Below, piece after piece: positions 24,943 to 39,172 of a stretch of 64,000 nucleotides of DNA. Below the pieces are notes generated by a model, which made no database searches, had not been told where the DNA came from, and saw only the letters and a program-made list of their open reading frames with translations. A program made the position numbers and the translations under genes. How positions within the stretch are numbered: position 1 is the stretch's first letter; each line of letters opens with the position of its first letter. This stretch comes from Delphinus delphis. Its lineage: Eukaryota; Chordata; Mammalia; Artiodactyla; Delphinidae. The stretch spans positions 2,041,001 to 2,105,000 of the forward strand of contig NW_027192673.1 of NCBI RefSeq assembly GCF_949987515.2. Reading direction: 5' to 3'.

Positions 24943-26521
24943 TTGACCAAAAAGGGCGTATGCGTTTTTTCCTGAATATATTCAGGAAAAAACGCATACG
25001 CCCTTTTTGGCCAACCAAGCAAGCTTGCAAAGGAAATCTGCACTACAATGAAGTCTCACTTCCCCCCGGTCAAAAGGGCCATCTGAAAAAAGTGTAAAAT
25101 CCAGAAAGGCAGGACAGGCCATGGAGAACTGGGAGCCTTGTTATGCTGATGGGCGGGATGTAAATTGCCAACAACCACTTGGGAGAAGTGTATGGTGTTT
25201 CCTGAAACATCTAAAAAACAAAGCAACAGAGCCTAGGGCACTTCCACTTATGGTCCTATAGCTTAGGGAAATTAAAATCAAAAAGACACAGCCACCCCAA
25301 AGTTTGGAACGGCTCTGTTTACAAGAACCTCGTTTACAGTACAAGTTCAACATCGCAGAAAGTGAAAAATGGATAAAGAAGTTGTGGTATTTACTTACAA
25401 AGCAATATCACTCAGCAATGAAATCTGTATCATCAGGCCCTTAGCAGCACATTGAGTGGATTCAGGTATGATGATTCTAACTGAAGTAAGTCACACAGAA
25501 AAAGAAACATCATAAGATATCAGTAATACACGGAATGTAAACTTGGCTACACAGGAACTGAATTACAGAACAGAACAGGGTCTCAAATTTAGAAAACCAA
25601 CTTATGCTTGCTTAAGGGTAAAGGTGAGTTTGGGTGCTGCATAAAACCAGAGATTGAAATGAGCACAGATAAAGTTCCTTAAGTCAAATATGGAATAGAC
25701 AAGAGCTACTCCTTGCTCAACGAAATGGACTCAACACCGCATATTAAACGCCTAAGAATGTACCTGACTAGTAAGTATCTTAAAACCTATGGATTGCTAT
25801 GTCTCCGAAAGAGAATCAAGCATGTGTACAGGGGCATAAACGCAGCAGTGATAGGATTGGAGAGGTTCGGTGAGCAAATGAAGACCCTTTGAAGTCATAT
25901 TGCATGGTACCCATTACACGGGTCTTAACTCTCCAGGTTTAAGGTATTCTTCCTTCAGCTAAAACATGCATGTGGAACCCAAGTATGATCAACCATGTGA
26001 ACGGGAGACGTGTTCAAATATGTCTCAGTTTTCCTCCCCTGGTACTCGGGTGCAACATTCCAGACGCTTTACTAACACTCTCCCCACTTGGAGAGTCAGC
26101 GCCTTTAACCTCCTGTTTGGCCCAGTTTGCAATTTCTGCGGAAGATGAACAGGAATAGCGAGAACCAATGAGAGACTAGCTGGAGGTGTCTGGACGGGCA
26201 AATTTAACTCTCATTTCCCACCAGGAAGAGGAAATAACCAAAGGCTCAGCGTGCCGTGCCGGAACCAGATTAGGGCCTGAAGCCATCCTGCGGTGTTGCG
26301 GCCAGGTCACAAGAAAGCGAGTTGAAGAAAGGAGCTCAGGGGCACTGTAATTCACAAACCTGCAGAGTTATAAATGACAGCTATCGTCCAAAAATAGACT
26401 GAAGTAAGGCTGCCAAGAGGACTTGAAAGCGGGGCAGAATTGCAGGAAACCGATTTCAGGAGGTAGACTGGAATTGCATTGAAAGCATAGGAAAAGAGGC
26501 AGAACGTCCACAATGAGGCAC
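24943..26521 (+). repeat. Satellite monomer U16, 1,579 bp
   Basis: The TTGACC arm marks it as a relative of U11-U13. It then switches to subfamily B with CTGTATCATC and CACATTGAG, like U13. Confidence 0.94.
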
Positions 26522-28101
26522 TTGGCCAAAAAGGGCGTATGCGTTTTTTCCTGAATATATTCAGGAAAAAACGCATACGCCCTTTTTGGCCAACCAAGCA
26601 AGCTTGCAAAGGACATCTGCACTACAATGAAGTCTCACTTCCCCCCGGTCAAAAGGGCCATCTGAAAAAAGTGTAAAATCCAGAAAGGCAGGACAGGCCA
26701 TGGAGAACTGGGAGCCTTGTTATGCTGATGGGCGGGATGTAAATTGCCAACAGACACTCGGGAGAAGTGTATGGTGTTTCCTGAAACATCTAAAAAACAA
26801 AGCAACAGAGCCTAGGGCACTGCCACTTATGGTCCTATAGCTTAGGGAAATTAAAATCAAAAAGACACAGCCACCCCAAAGTTTGGGACGCCTCCGTTTA
26901 CAAGAACCTCGTTTACCGTACAAGTTCAATATCACAGAAAGTGAAAAATGGATAAAGAACTTGTGGTACTTACGTACAATGCAGTATCACTCAGCAATGA
27001 AATCTATGTCATCAGGCCCGTAGCAGCATAATGAGTGGATTCAGGTACGATGATTCTAACTGAAATAAGTTACACAGAAAAAGAAACATGATAAGATATC
27101 ACTAATACACGGAATGTAAACTTGGCTACACAGGAACTGCATTCCAAAAGAGAACAGGGTCTCAAATTTAGAAAACCAACTTATGCTTGCTTAAGGGTAA
27201 AGGTGAGTTGGGGTGCTGCATAAAACCAGAGATTGAAATGAGCACAGATAAAGTTCCTTAAGCCAAATATGGAATAGACAAGAGCTACTCCTTGCTCAAC
27301 GAAATGGACTCAACACCGCATATTAAAGGCCTAAGAATGTACCTGACTAGTAAGTATCTTAAAACCTATGGATTGCTATGTCTCTGAAAGAGAATCAAGC
27401 ATGTGTACAGGGGCATAAACGCAGCAGTGATAGGATTGGAGAGGTTCGGTGAGCAAATGAAGACCCTTTGAAGTCATATTGCATGGTACCCATTCCACGG
27501 GTTTCAACTACCCAGGTTTTAGGTATTCTTCCTTCAGCTAAAACATGCATGTGGAACCTAGAGTATGATCAACCATGTGATCGGGAAACGTGTTCAAATA
27601 TGTCTCAGTTTTTGTAACCTGGTACTCGCGTGCAACATTCCAGACGCTTTACTAACACTCTCCCGACTTGGAGAGTCAGTCCCTTTAACCTCCTGTTTCG
27701 CCCAGTTTGCAATTTCTGCGGAAGATGAACAGGAATAGCGAGAACCAATGAGAGACTAGCTGGAGGTGTCTGGACGGGCAAATTTAACTCTCATTTCCCA
27801 CCAGGAAGAGGAATTAACCAAAGGCTCAGCGTGCCGTGCCGGAACCAGATTAGGGCCTGAAGCCATCCTGCGGTGTTTCGGCCAGCTCACAAGAAAGCGA
27901 GTTGAAGAAAGGAGCTCAGGGGCACTGTAATTCACAAACCTGCAGAGTTATAAATGACAGCTATCGTCCAAAAATAGACTGAAGTAAGGCTGCCAAGAGG
28001 ACTTGAAAGCGGGTCAGAATTGCAGGAAACCGATTTCAGGAGGTAGACTGAAATTGCATTGAAAGCATAGGAAAAGAGGCAGAACGTCCACAATGATGCA
28101 C
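26522..28101 (+). repeat. Satellite monomer U17, 1,580 bp
   Basis: It has the GAGGCAC flank of the expanded-palindrome units, but its own palindrome is the unexpanded perfect 72 bp. It could be either the pre-expansion state or a contraction. Subfamily A. Confidence 0.94.
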
Positions 28102-29679
28102 TTGGCCAAAAGGGCGTATGCGTTTTTTCCTGAATATATTCAGGAAAAAACGCATACGCCCTTTTTGGCCAACCAAGCAAGCTTGCAAAGGAAATCTGCA
28201 CTACAATGAAGTCTCACTTCCCCCCGGTCAAAAGGGCCATCTGAAAAAAGTGTAAAATCCAGAAAGGCAGGACAGGCCATGGAGAACTGGGAGCCTTGTT
28301 ATGCTGATGGGCGGGATGTAAATTGCCAACAGACACTCGGGAGAAGTGTATGGTGTTTCCTGAAACATCTAAAAAACAAAGCAACAGAGCCTAGGGCACT
28401 GCCACTTATGGTCCTATAGCTTAGGGAAATTAAAATCAAAAAGACACAGCCACCCCCAAGTTTGGAACGGCTCTGTTTACAAGAACCTCGTTTACAGTAC
28501 AAGTTCAACATCGCAGAAAGTGAAAAATGGATAAAGAAGTTGTGGTATTTACTTACAAAACAATATCACTCAGCAATGAAATCTATGTCATCACGCCCTT
28601 AGCATCACAATGAGTGGATTCAGGTATGATGATTCTAACTGAAATAAGTCAGACAGAAAAAGAAACATCATAAGATATCAGTAATACACGGAATGTAAAC
28701 TTGGCTACACAGGAACTGAATTACAGAACAGAACAGGGTCTCAAATTTAGAAAACCAACTTATGCTTGCTTAAGGGGAAAGGTGAGTTGGGGTGCTGCAT
28801 AAAACCAGAGATTGAAATGAGCACAGATAAAGTTCCTTAAGTCAAATATGGAATAGACAAGAGCTACTCCTTGCTCAACGAAATGGACTCAACACCGCAT
28901 ATTAAACGCCGAAGAATGTACCTGACTAGTAAGTATCTTAAACCTATGGATTGCTATGTCTCCGAAAGAGAATCAAGCATGTGTACAGGGGCATAAATGC
29001 AGCAGTGATAGGATTGGAGAGGTTCGGTGAGCAAATGAAGACCCTTTGAAGTCATATTGCATGGTACCCATTCCACGGGTTTCAAATACCCAGGTTTAAG
29101 GTATTCTTCCTTCAGCTAAAACATGCATGTGGAACCTAGAGTATGATCAAACATGTGATCGGGAGACGTGTTCAAATATGTCTCAGTTTTCCTCCCCTGG
29201 TACTCGGGTGCAACATTCCAGACGCTTTACTAACACTCTCCCCACTTGGAGAGTCAGCGCCTTTAACCTCCTGTTTGGCCCAGTTTGCAATTTCTGCGGA
29301 AGATGAACAGGAATAGCGAGAACCAATGAGAGGCTAGCTGGAGGTGTCTGGACGGGCAAATTTAACTCTCATTTCCCACCAGGAAGAGGAAATAACCAAA
29401 GGCTCAGCGTGCCGTACCGGAACCAGATTAGTGCCTGAAGCCATCCTGCGGTGTTGCGGCCAGCTCAAAAGAAAGCGAGTTGAAGAAAGGAGCTCAGGGG
29501 CACTGTAATTCACAAACCTGCAGAGTTATAAATGACAGCTATCGTCCAAAAATATACTGAAGTAAGGCTGCCAAGAGGACTTGAAAGCGGGGCAGAATTG
29601 CAGGAAACCGATTTCAGGAGGTAGACTGGAATTGCATTGAAAGCATAGGAAAAGAGGCAGAACGTCCACAATGATGCAC
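28102..29679 (+). repeat. Satellite monomer U18, 1,578 bp
   Basis: One A is missing in the left palindrome arm (28,102-28,172). It carries CACCCCCAAG and CATCACGCCC variants and CAAACATGTG near 29,150, the last shared with U22. Subfamily B. Confidence 0.94.
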
Positions 29680-31258
29680 TTGGCCAAAAAGGGCGTATGC
29701 GTTTTTTCCTGAATATATTCAGGAAAAAACGCATACGCCCTTTTTGGCCAACCAAGCAAGCTTGCAAAGGAAATCTGCACTACAATGAAGTCTCACTTCG
29801 CCCCGGTCAAAAGGGCCATCTGAAAAAAGTGTAAAATCCAGAAAGGCAGGACAGGCCATGGAGAACTGGGAGCCTTGTTATGCTGATGGGCGGGATGTAA
29901 ATTGCCAACAACCACTCAGGAGAAGTGTATGGTGTTTCCTGAAACATCTAAAAAACAAAGCAACAGAACCTAGGGCACTTCCACTTATGGTCCTATAGCT
30001 TAGGGAAATTAAAATCAAAAAGACACAGCCACCCCAAAGTTTGGAACGGCTCTGTTTACAAGAACCTCGTTTACAGTACAAGTTCAACATCGCAGAAAGT
30101 GAAAAATGGATAAAGAAGTTGTGGTATTTACTTACAAAGCAATATCACTCAGCAATGAAATCTGTGTCATCAGGCCCTTAGCAGCACAATGAGTGGATTC
30201 AGGTATGATGATTCTAACTGAAATAAGTCACACAGAAAAAGAAACATCATAAGATATCAGTAATACACGGAATGGAAACTTGGCTACACAGGAACTGAAT
30301 TACAGAACAGAACAGGGTCTCAAATTTAGAAAACCAACTTATGCTTGCTTAAGGGTAAAGGTGAGTTGGGGTGCTGCATAAAACCAGAGATTGAAATGAG
30401 CACAGATAAAGTTCCTTAAGTCAAATATGGAATAGACAAGAGCTACTCCTTGCTCAACGAAATGGACTCAACACCGCATATTAAACGCCTAAGAATGTAC
30501 CTGACTAGTAAGTATCTTAAAACCTATGGATTGCTATGTCTCCGAAAGAGAATCAAGCATGTGTACAGGGGCATAAACGCAGCAGTGATAGGATTGGAGA
30601 GGTTCGGTGAGCAAATGAAGACCCTTTGAAGTCATATTGCATGGTACCCATTACACGGGTCTTAACTCTCCAGGTTTAAGGTATTCTTCCTTCAGCTAAA
30701 ACATGCATGTGGAACCCAAGTATGATCAACCATGTGAACGGGAGACGTGTTCAAATATGTCTCAGTTTTCCTCCCCTGGTACTCGGGTGCAACATTCCAG
30801 ACGCTTTACTAACACTCTCCCAACTTGGAGAGTCAGCGCCTTTAACCTCCTGTTTGGCCCAGTTTGCAATTTCTGCGGAAGATGAACAGGAATAGCGAGA
30901 ACCAATGAGAGACTAGCTGGAGGTGTTTGGACGGGCAAATTTAACTCTCATTTCCCACCAGGAAGAGGAAATAACCAAAGCCTCAGCGTGCCGTGCCGGA
31001 ACCAGATTAGGGCCTGAAGCCATCCTGCGGTGTTGCAGCCAGGTCACAAGAAAGCGAGTTGAAGAAAGGAGCTCAGGGGCACTGTAATTCACAAACCTGC
31101 AGAGTTATAAATGACAGCTATCGTCCAAAAATAGACTGAAGTAAGGCTGCCAAGAGGACTTGAAAGCGGGGCAGAATTGCAGGAAACCAATTTCAGGAGG
31201 TAGACTGGAATTGCATTGAAAGCATAGGAAAAGAGGCAGAACGTCCACAATGATGCAC
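29680..31258 (+). repeat. Satellite monomer U19, 1,579 bp
   Basis: Perfect palindrome. CACTTCGCCCCGG and CCACTCAGGAG are shared only with U23, 6,335 bp away. Subfamily B. Confidence 0.95.
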
Positions 31259-32838
31259 TTGGCCAAAAAGGGCGTATGCGTTTTTTCCTGAATATATTCA
31301 GGAAAAAACGCATACGCCCTTTTTGGCCAACCAAGCAAGCTTGCAAAGGAAATCTGCACTACAATGAAGTCTCACTTCCCCCCGGTCAAAAGGGCCATCT
31401 GAAAAAAGTGTAAAATCCAGAAAGGCAGGACAGGCCATGGAGAACTGGGAGCCTTGTTATACTGATGGGCGGGATGTAAATTGCCAACAGACACTCGGGA
31501 GAAGTGTATGGTGTTTCCTGAAACATCTAAAAAACAAAGCAACAGAGCCTAGGGCACTGCCACTTATGGTCCTATAGCTTAGGGAAATTAAAATCAAAAA
31601 GACACAGCCACCCAAAAGTTTGGGACGCCTCTGTTTACAAGAACCTCGTTCACAGTACAAGTTCAACATCGCAGAAAGTGAAAAATGGATAAAGAACTTG
31701 TGGTACTTACGTACAATTCAGTATCACTCAGCAATGAAATCTATGTCATCAGGCCCGTAGCAGCATAATGAGTGGATTCAGGTACGATGATTCTAACTGA
31801 AATAAGTCACACAGAAAAAGAAACATCATAAGATATCAGTAATAAACGGAATGGAAACTTGGCTACACAGGAACTGAATTACAGAACAGAACAGGGTCTC
31901 AAATTTAGAAAACCAACTTATGCTTGCTTAAGGGGAAAGGTGAGTTGGGGTGCTGCATAAAACCAGAGATTGAAATGAGCACAGATAAAGTTCCTTAGGC
32001 CAAATATGGAATAGACAAGAGCTACTCCTTGCTCAACGAAATGGACTCAACACCGCATATTAAACGCCTAAGAATGTACCTGACTAGTAAGTATCGTAAA
32101 ACCTATGGATTGCTATGTCTCCGAAAGAGAATCAAGCATGTGTACAGGGGCATGAACGCAGCAGTGATAGGATTGGAGAGGTTCGGTGAGCAAATGAAGA
32201 CCCTTTGAAGTCATATTGCATGGTACCCATTCCACGGGTCTCAACTACCCAGGTTTTAGGTATTCTTCCTTCAGCTAAAACATGCATGTGGAACCCAGAG
32301 TATGATCAACCATGTGATCGGGAGCCGTGTTCAAATATGTCTCAGTTTTCCTCCCCTGGTACTCGGGTGCAACATTCCAGACGCTTTACTAACACTCTCC
32401 CCACTTGGAGAGTCAGCGCCCTTAACCTCCTGTTTGGCCCAGTTTGCAATTTCTGCGGAAGATGAACAGGAATAGCGAGAACCAATGAGAGGCTAGCTGG
32501 AGGTGTCTGGACGGGCAAATTTAACTCTCATTTCCCACAAGGAACAGGAAATAACCAAAGGCTCAGCGTGCCGTACCGGAACCAGATTAGGGCCTGAAGC
32601 CATCCTGCGGTGTTGCGGCCAGGTCACAAGAAAGCGAGTTGAAGAAAGGAGCTCAGGGGCACTGTAATTCACAAACCTGCAGAGTTATAAATGACAGCTA
32701 TCGTCCAAAAATAAACTGAAATTAGGCTGCCAAGAGGACTTGAAAGCGGGGCAGAATTGCAGGAAACCGATTTCAGGAGGTAGACTGGAATTGCATTGAA
32801 AGCATAGGAAAAGAGGCAGAACGTCCACAATGATGCAC
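31259..32838 (+). repeat. Satellite monomer U20, 1,580 bp
   Basis: Perfect palindrome. Subfamily A, with CAATTCAGTATC and CGTTCACAG variants of its own. GGGGCATGAACG near 32,150 is shared with U21. Confidence 0.95.
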
Positions 32839-34417
32839 TTGACCAAAAAGGGCATATGCGTTTTTTCCTGAATATATTCAGGAAAAAACGCATACGCCCT
32901 TTTTGGCCAACCAAGCAAGCTTGCAAAGGAAATCTGCACTACAATGAAGTCTCACTTCCCCCCGGTCAAAAGGGCCATCTGAAAAAAGTGTAAAATCCAG
33001 AAAGGCAGGACAGGCCATGGAGAACTGGGAGCCTTGTTATGCTGATGGGCGGGATGTAAATTGCCAACAACCACTCGGGAGAAGTGTATGGTGTTTCCTG
33101 AAACATCTAAAAAACAAAGCAACAGAGCCTAGGGCACTGCCACTTATGGTCCTATAGCTTAGGGAAATTAAAATCAAAAAGACACAGCCACCCCAAAGTT
33201 TGGAACGGCTCTGTTTACAAGAACCTCGTTTACAGTACAAGTTCAACATCGCAGAAAGTGAAAAATGGATACAGAAGTTGTGGTATTTACTTACAAAGCA
33301 ATATCACTCAGCAATGAAATCTGTATCATCAGGCCCTTAGCAGCACATTGAGTGGATTCAGGTATGATGATTCTAACTGAAGTAAGTCACACAGAAAAAG
33401 AAACATCATAAGATATCAGTAATACACGGAATGTAAACTTGGCTACACAGGAACTGAATTACAGAACAGAACAGGGTCTCAAATTTAGAAAACCAACTTA
33501 TGCTTGCTTAAGGGTAAAGGTGAGTTTGGGTGCTGCATAAAACCAGAGATTGAAATGAGCACAGATAAAGTTCCTTAAGTCAAATATGGAATAGACAAGA
33601 GCTACTCCTTGCTCAACGAAATGGACTCAACACCGCATATTAAACGCCTAAGAATGTACCTGACTAGTAAGTATCTTAAAACCTATGGATTGCTATGTCT
33701 CCGAAAGAGAATCAAGCATGTGTACAGGGGCATGAACGCAGCAGTGATAGGATTGGAGAGGTTCGGTGAGCAAATGAAGACCCTTTGAAGTCATATTGCA
33801 TGGTACCCATTACACGGGTCTTAACTCTCCAGGTTTAAGGTATTCTTCCTTCAGCTAAAACATGCATGTGGAACCCAAGTATGATCAACCATGTGAACGG
33901 GAGACGTGTTCAAATATGTCTCAGTTTTCCTCCCCTGGTACTCGGGTGCAACATTCCAGACGCTTTACTAACACTCTCCCCACTTGGAGAGTCAGCGCCT
34001 TTAACCTCCTGTTTGGCCCAGTTTGCAATTTCTGCGGAAGATGAACAGGAATAGCGAGAACCAATGAGAGACTAGCTGGAGGTGTCTGGACGGGCAAATT
34101 TAACTCTCATTTCCCACCAGGAAGAGGAAATAACCAAAGGCTCAGCGTGCCGTGCCGGAACCAGATTAGGGCCTGAAGCCATCCTGCGGTGTTGCGGCCA
34201 GGTCACAAGAAAGCGAGTTGAAGAAAGGAGCTCAGGGGCACTGTAATTCACAAACCTGCAGAGTTATAAATGACAGCTATCGTCCAAAAATAGACTGAAG
34301 TAAGGCTGCCAAGAGGACTTGAAAGCGGGGCAGAATTGCAGGAAACTGATTTCAGGAGGTAGACTGGAATTGCATTGAAAGCATAGGAAAAGAGGCAGAA
34401 CGTCCACAATGAGGCAC
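32839..34417 (+). repeat. Satellite monomer U21, 1,579 bp
   Basis: TTGACC and GGGCATATG arm changes as in U12 and U13, then subfamily B with CACATTGAG. It matches U13 at +12,651 bp. Confidence 0.95.
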
Positions 34418-36014
34418 TTGGCCAAAAAGGGCGTATGCGTTTTTTCCTGAATATATTCAGGAAATGAATATATTCAGGAAAAAACGCATACGCCCTTTTT
34501 GGCCAACCAAGCAAGCTTGCAAAGGAAATCTGCACTACAATGAAGTCTCACTTCCCCCCAGTCAAAAGGGCCATCTGAAAAAACTGTAAAATCCAGAAAG
34601 GCAGGACAGGCCATGGAGAACTGGGAGCCTTGTTATGCTGATGGGCGGGATGTAAATTGCCAACAGACACTCGGGAGAAGTGTATGGTGTTTCCTGAAAC
34701 ATCTAAAAAACAAAGCAACAGAGCCTAGGGCACTGCCACTTATGGTCCTATAGCTTAGGGAAATTAAAATCAAAAAGACACAGCCACCCCAAAGTTTGGG
34801 ACGCCTCTGTTTACAAGAACCTCGTTTACAGTACAAGTTCAACATCGCAAAAAGTGAAAAATGGATAAAGAACTTGTGGTACTTACGTACAATGCAGTAT
34901 CACTCAGCAATGAAATCTATGTCATCAGGCCCGTAGCAGCATAATGAGTGGATTCAGGTACGATGATTCTAACTGAAATAAGTCACACAGAAAAAGAAAC
35001 ATCATAAGATATCACTAATACACGGAATGTAAACTTGGCTACACAGGAACTGCATTCCAAAACAGAACAGGGTCTCAAATTTAGAAAACCAACTTATGCT
35101 TGCTTAAGGGGAAAGGTGAGTTGGGGTGCTGCATAAAACCAGAGATTGAAATGAGCACAGATAAAGTTCCTTAAGCCAAATATGGAATAGACAAGAGCTA
35201 CTCCTTGCTCAACGAAATGGACTCAACACCGCATATTAAACGCCTAAGAATGTACCTGACTAGTAAGTATCTTAAAACCTATGGATTGCTATGTCTCCGA
35301 AAGAGAATCAAGCATGTGTACAGGGGCATAAACGCAGCAGTGATAGGATTGGAGAGGTTCGGTGAGCAAATGAAGACCCTTTGAAGTCATATTGCATGGT
35401 ACCCATTCCACGGGTTTCAAATACCCAGGTTTAAGGTATTCTTCCTTCAGCTAAAACATGCATGTGGAACCTAGAGTATGATCAAACATGTGATTGGGAG
35501 ACGTGTTCAAATATGTCTCAGTTTTCCTCCCCTGGTACTCGGGTGCAACATTCCAGACGCTTTACTAACACTCTCCACACTTGGAGAGTCAGCGCCTTTA
35601 ACCTCCTGTTTGGCACAGTTTGCAATTTCTGCGGAAGATGAACAGGAATAGCGAGAACCAATGAGAGGCTAGCTGGAGGTGTCTGGACGGGCAAATTTAA
35701 CTCTCATTTCCCACCAGGAAGAGGAAATAACCAAAGGCTCAGCGTGCCGTACCGGAACCAGATTAGTGCCTGAAGCCATCCTGCGGTGTTGCAGCCAGCT
35801 CAAAAGAAAGCGAGTTGAAGAAAGGAGCTCAGGGGCACTGTAATTCACAAACCTGCAGAGTTATAAATGACAGCTATCGTCCAAAAATATACTGAAGTAA
35901 GGCTGCCAAGAGGACTTGAAAGCGGGGCAGAATTGCAGGAAACCGATTTCAGGAGGTAGACTGGAATTGCATTGAAAGCATAGGAAAAGAGGCAGAACGT
36001 CCACAATGATGCAC
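34418..36014 (+). repeat. Satellite monomer U22, 1,597 bp, expanded palindrome
   Basis: Third unit with the 17-bp palindrome expansion (34,418-34,506). It lies 12,651 bp from U14. Subfamily A with CTGCATTCCAAAAC. Confidence 0.95.
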
Positions 36015-37593
36015 TTGGCCAAAAAGGGCGTATGCGTTTTTTCCTGAATATATTCAGGAAAAAACGCATACGCCCTTTTTGGCCAACCAAGCAAGCTTGC
36101 AAAGGAAATCTGCACTACAATGAAGTCTCACTTCGCCCCGGTCAAAAGGGCCATCTGAAAAAAGTGTAAAATCCAGAAAGGCAGGACAGGCCATGGAGAA
36201 CTGGGAGCCTTGTTATGCTGATGGGCGGGATGTAAATTGCCAACAACCACTCAGGAGAAGTGTACGGTGTTTCCTGAAACATCTAAAAAACAAAGCAACA
36301 GAACCTAGGGCACTTCCACTTATGGTCCTATAGCTTAGGGAAATTAAAATCAAAAAGACACAGCCACCCCAAAGTTTGGAACGGCTCTGTTTACAAGAAC
36401 CTCGTTTACAGTACAAGTTCAACATCGCAGAAAGTGAAAAATGGATAAAGAAGTTGTGGTATTTACTTACAAAGCAATATCACTCAGCAATGAAATCTGT
36501 GTCATCAGGCCCTTAGCAGCACAATGAGTGGATTCAGGTATGATGATTCTAACTGAAATAAGTCACACAGAAAAAGAAACATCATAAGATATCAGTAATA
36601 CACGGAATGGAAACTTGGCTACACAGGAACTGAATTACAGAACAGAACAGGGTCTCAAATTTAGAAAACCAACTTATGCTTGCTTAAGGGTAAAGGTGAG
36701 TTGGGGTGCTGCATAAAACCAGAGATTGAAATGAGCACAGATAAAGTTCCTTAAGTCAAATATGGAATAGACAAGAGCTACTCCTTGCTCAACGAAATGG
36801 ACTCAACACCGCATATTAAACGCCTAAGAATGTACCTGACTAGTAAGTATCTTAAAACCTATGGATTGCTATGTCTCTGAAAGAGAATCAAGCATGTGTA
36901 CAGGGGCATAAAAGCAGCAGTGATAGGATTGGAGAGGTTCGGTGAGCAAATGAAGACCCTTTGAAGTCATATTGCATGGTACCCATTCCACGGGTCTTAA
37001 CACTCCAGGTTTAAGGTATTCTTCCTTCAGCTAAAACATGCATGTGGAACCCAAGTATGATCAACCATGTGAACGGGAGACGTGTTCAAATATGTCTCAG
37101 TTTTCCTCCCCTGGTATTCGGGTGCAACATTCCAGACGCTTTACTAACACTCTCCCCACTTGGAGAGTCAGCGCCTTTAACCTCCTGTTTGGCCCAGTTT
37201 GCAATTTCTGCGGAAGATGAACAGGAATAGCGAGAACCAATGAGACGCTAGCTGGAGGTGTCTGGACGGGCAAATTTAACTCTCATTTCCCACCAGGAAG
37301 AGGAATTAACCAAAGGCTCAGCGTGCCGTGCCGGAACCAGATTAGGGCCTAAAGCCATCCTGCAGTGTTGCGACCAGGTCACAAGAAAGCGAGTTGAAGA
37401 AAGGAGCTCAGGGGCACTGTAATTCACAAACCTGCAGAGTTATAAATGACAGCTATCGTCCAAAAATAGACTGAAGTAAGGCTGCCAAGAGGACTTGAAA
37501 GCGGGGCAGAATTGCAGGAAACCTATTTCAGGAGGTAGACTGGAATTGCATTGAAAGCATAGGAAAAGAGGCAGAACATCCACAATGATGCAC
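36015..37593 (+). repeat. Satellite monomer U23, 1,579 bp
   Basis: Perfect palindrome. Counterpart of U19 (CACTTCGCCCCGG). Subfamily B. Confidence 0.95.
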
Positions 37594-39172
37594 TTGGCCA
37601 AAAAGGGCGTATGCGTTTTTTCCTGAATATATTCAGGAAAAAACGCATACGCCCTTTTTGGCCAACCAAGCAAGCTTGCAAAGGAAATCTGCACTACAAT
37701 GAAGTCTCACTTCCCCCCGGTCAAAAGGGCCATCTGAAAAAAGTGTAAAATCCAGAAAGGCAGGACAGGCTATGGAGAACTGGGAGCCTTGTTATGCTGA
37801 TGGGCGGGATGTAAATTGCCAACAGACACTCGGGAGAAGTGTATGGTGTTTCCTGAAACATCTAAAACACAAAGCAACAGAGCCTAGGGCACTGCCACTT
37901 ATGGTCCTATAGCTTAGGGAAATTAAAATCAAAAAGACACAGCCACCCCAAAGTTTGGGACGCCTCTGTTTACAAGAACCTCGTTTACAGTACAAGTTCA
38001 ATATCACAGAAAGTGAAAAATGGATAAAGAAGTTGTGGTATTTACTTACAAAGCAATATCACTCAGCAATGAAATCTGTGTCATCAGGCCCTTAGCAGCA
38101 CAATGAGTGGATTCAGGTATGATGATTCTAACTGAAATAAGTCACACAGAAAAAAGAAACATCATAAGATATCAGTAATACACGGAATGTAAACTTGGCT
38201 ACACAGGAACTGAATTACAGAACAGAACACGTTCTCAAATTTAGAAAACCAACTTATTCTTGCTTAGGGTTAAGGTGAGTTGGGGTGCTGCATAAAACCA
38301 GAGATTGAAATGAGCACAGATAAAGTTCCTTAAGCCAAATATGGAATAGACAAGAGCTACTCCTTGCTCAACGAAATGGACTCAACACCCCATATTAAAC
38401 GCCTAAGAATGTACCTGACTACTAAGTATCTTAAAACCTAGGGATTGCTATGTCTCCGAAAGAGAATCAAGCATGTGTACAGGGGCATAAATGCAGCAGT
38501 GATAGGATTGGAGAGGTTCGGTGAGCAAATGAAGACGCTTTGAAGCCATATTGCATGGTACCCTTTACACGGGTCTTAACTCTCCAGGTTTAAGGTATTC
38601 TTCCTTCAGCTAAAACATGCATGTGGAACCCAAGTATGATCAACCATGTGAACGGGAGACGTGTTCAAATATGTTTCAGTTTTCCTCCCCTGGTACTCGG
38701 GTGCAACATTCCAGACGCTTTACTAACACTCTCCCCACTTGGAGAGTCATCGCCTTTAACCTCCTGTTTGGCCCAGTTTGCAATTTCTGCGGAAGATGAA
38801 CAGGAATAGCGAGAACCAATGAGAGACTAGCTGGAGGTGTCTGGACGGGCAAATTTAACTCTCATTTCCCACCAGGAAGAGGAAATAACCAAAGGCTCAG
38901 CGTGCCGTGCCAGAACCAGATTAGGGCCTGAAGCCATCCTGCGGTGTTGCGGCCAGGTCACAAGAAAGCAAGTTGAAGAAAGGAGCTCAGGGGCACTGTA
39001 ATTCACAAATCTGCAGAGTTATAAATGACAGCTATCGTCCAAAAATAGATTGAAGTAAGGCTGCCAAGAGGACTTGAAAGCGGGGCAGAATTGCAGGAAA
39101 CCGATTTCAGGAGGTAGACTGGAATTGCATTGAAAGCATAGGAAAAGAGGCAGAACGTCCACAATGATGCAC
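37594..39172 (+). repeat. Satellite monomer U24, 1,579 bp
   Basis: Perfect palindrome. Variants AACCTATTTCAGG, CTAAAACACAAAG and CACGTTCTC. Subfamily B. Confidence 0.95.
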
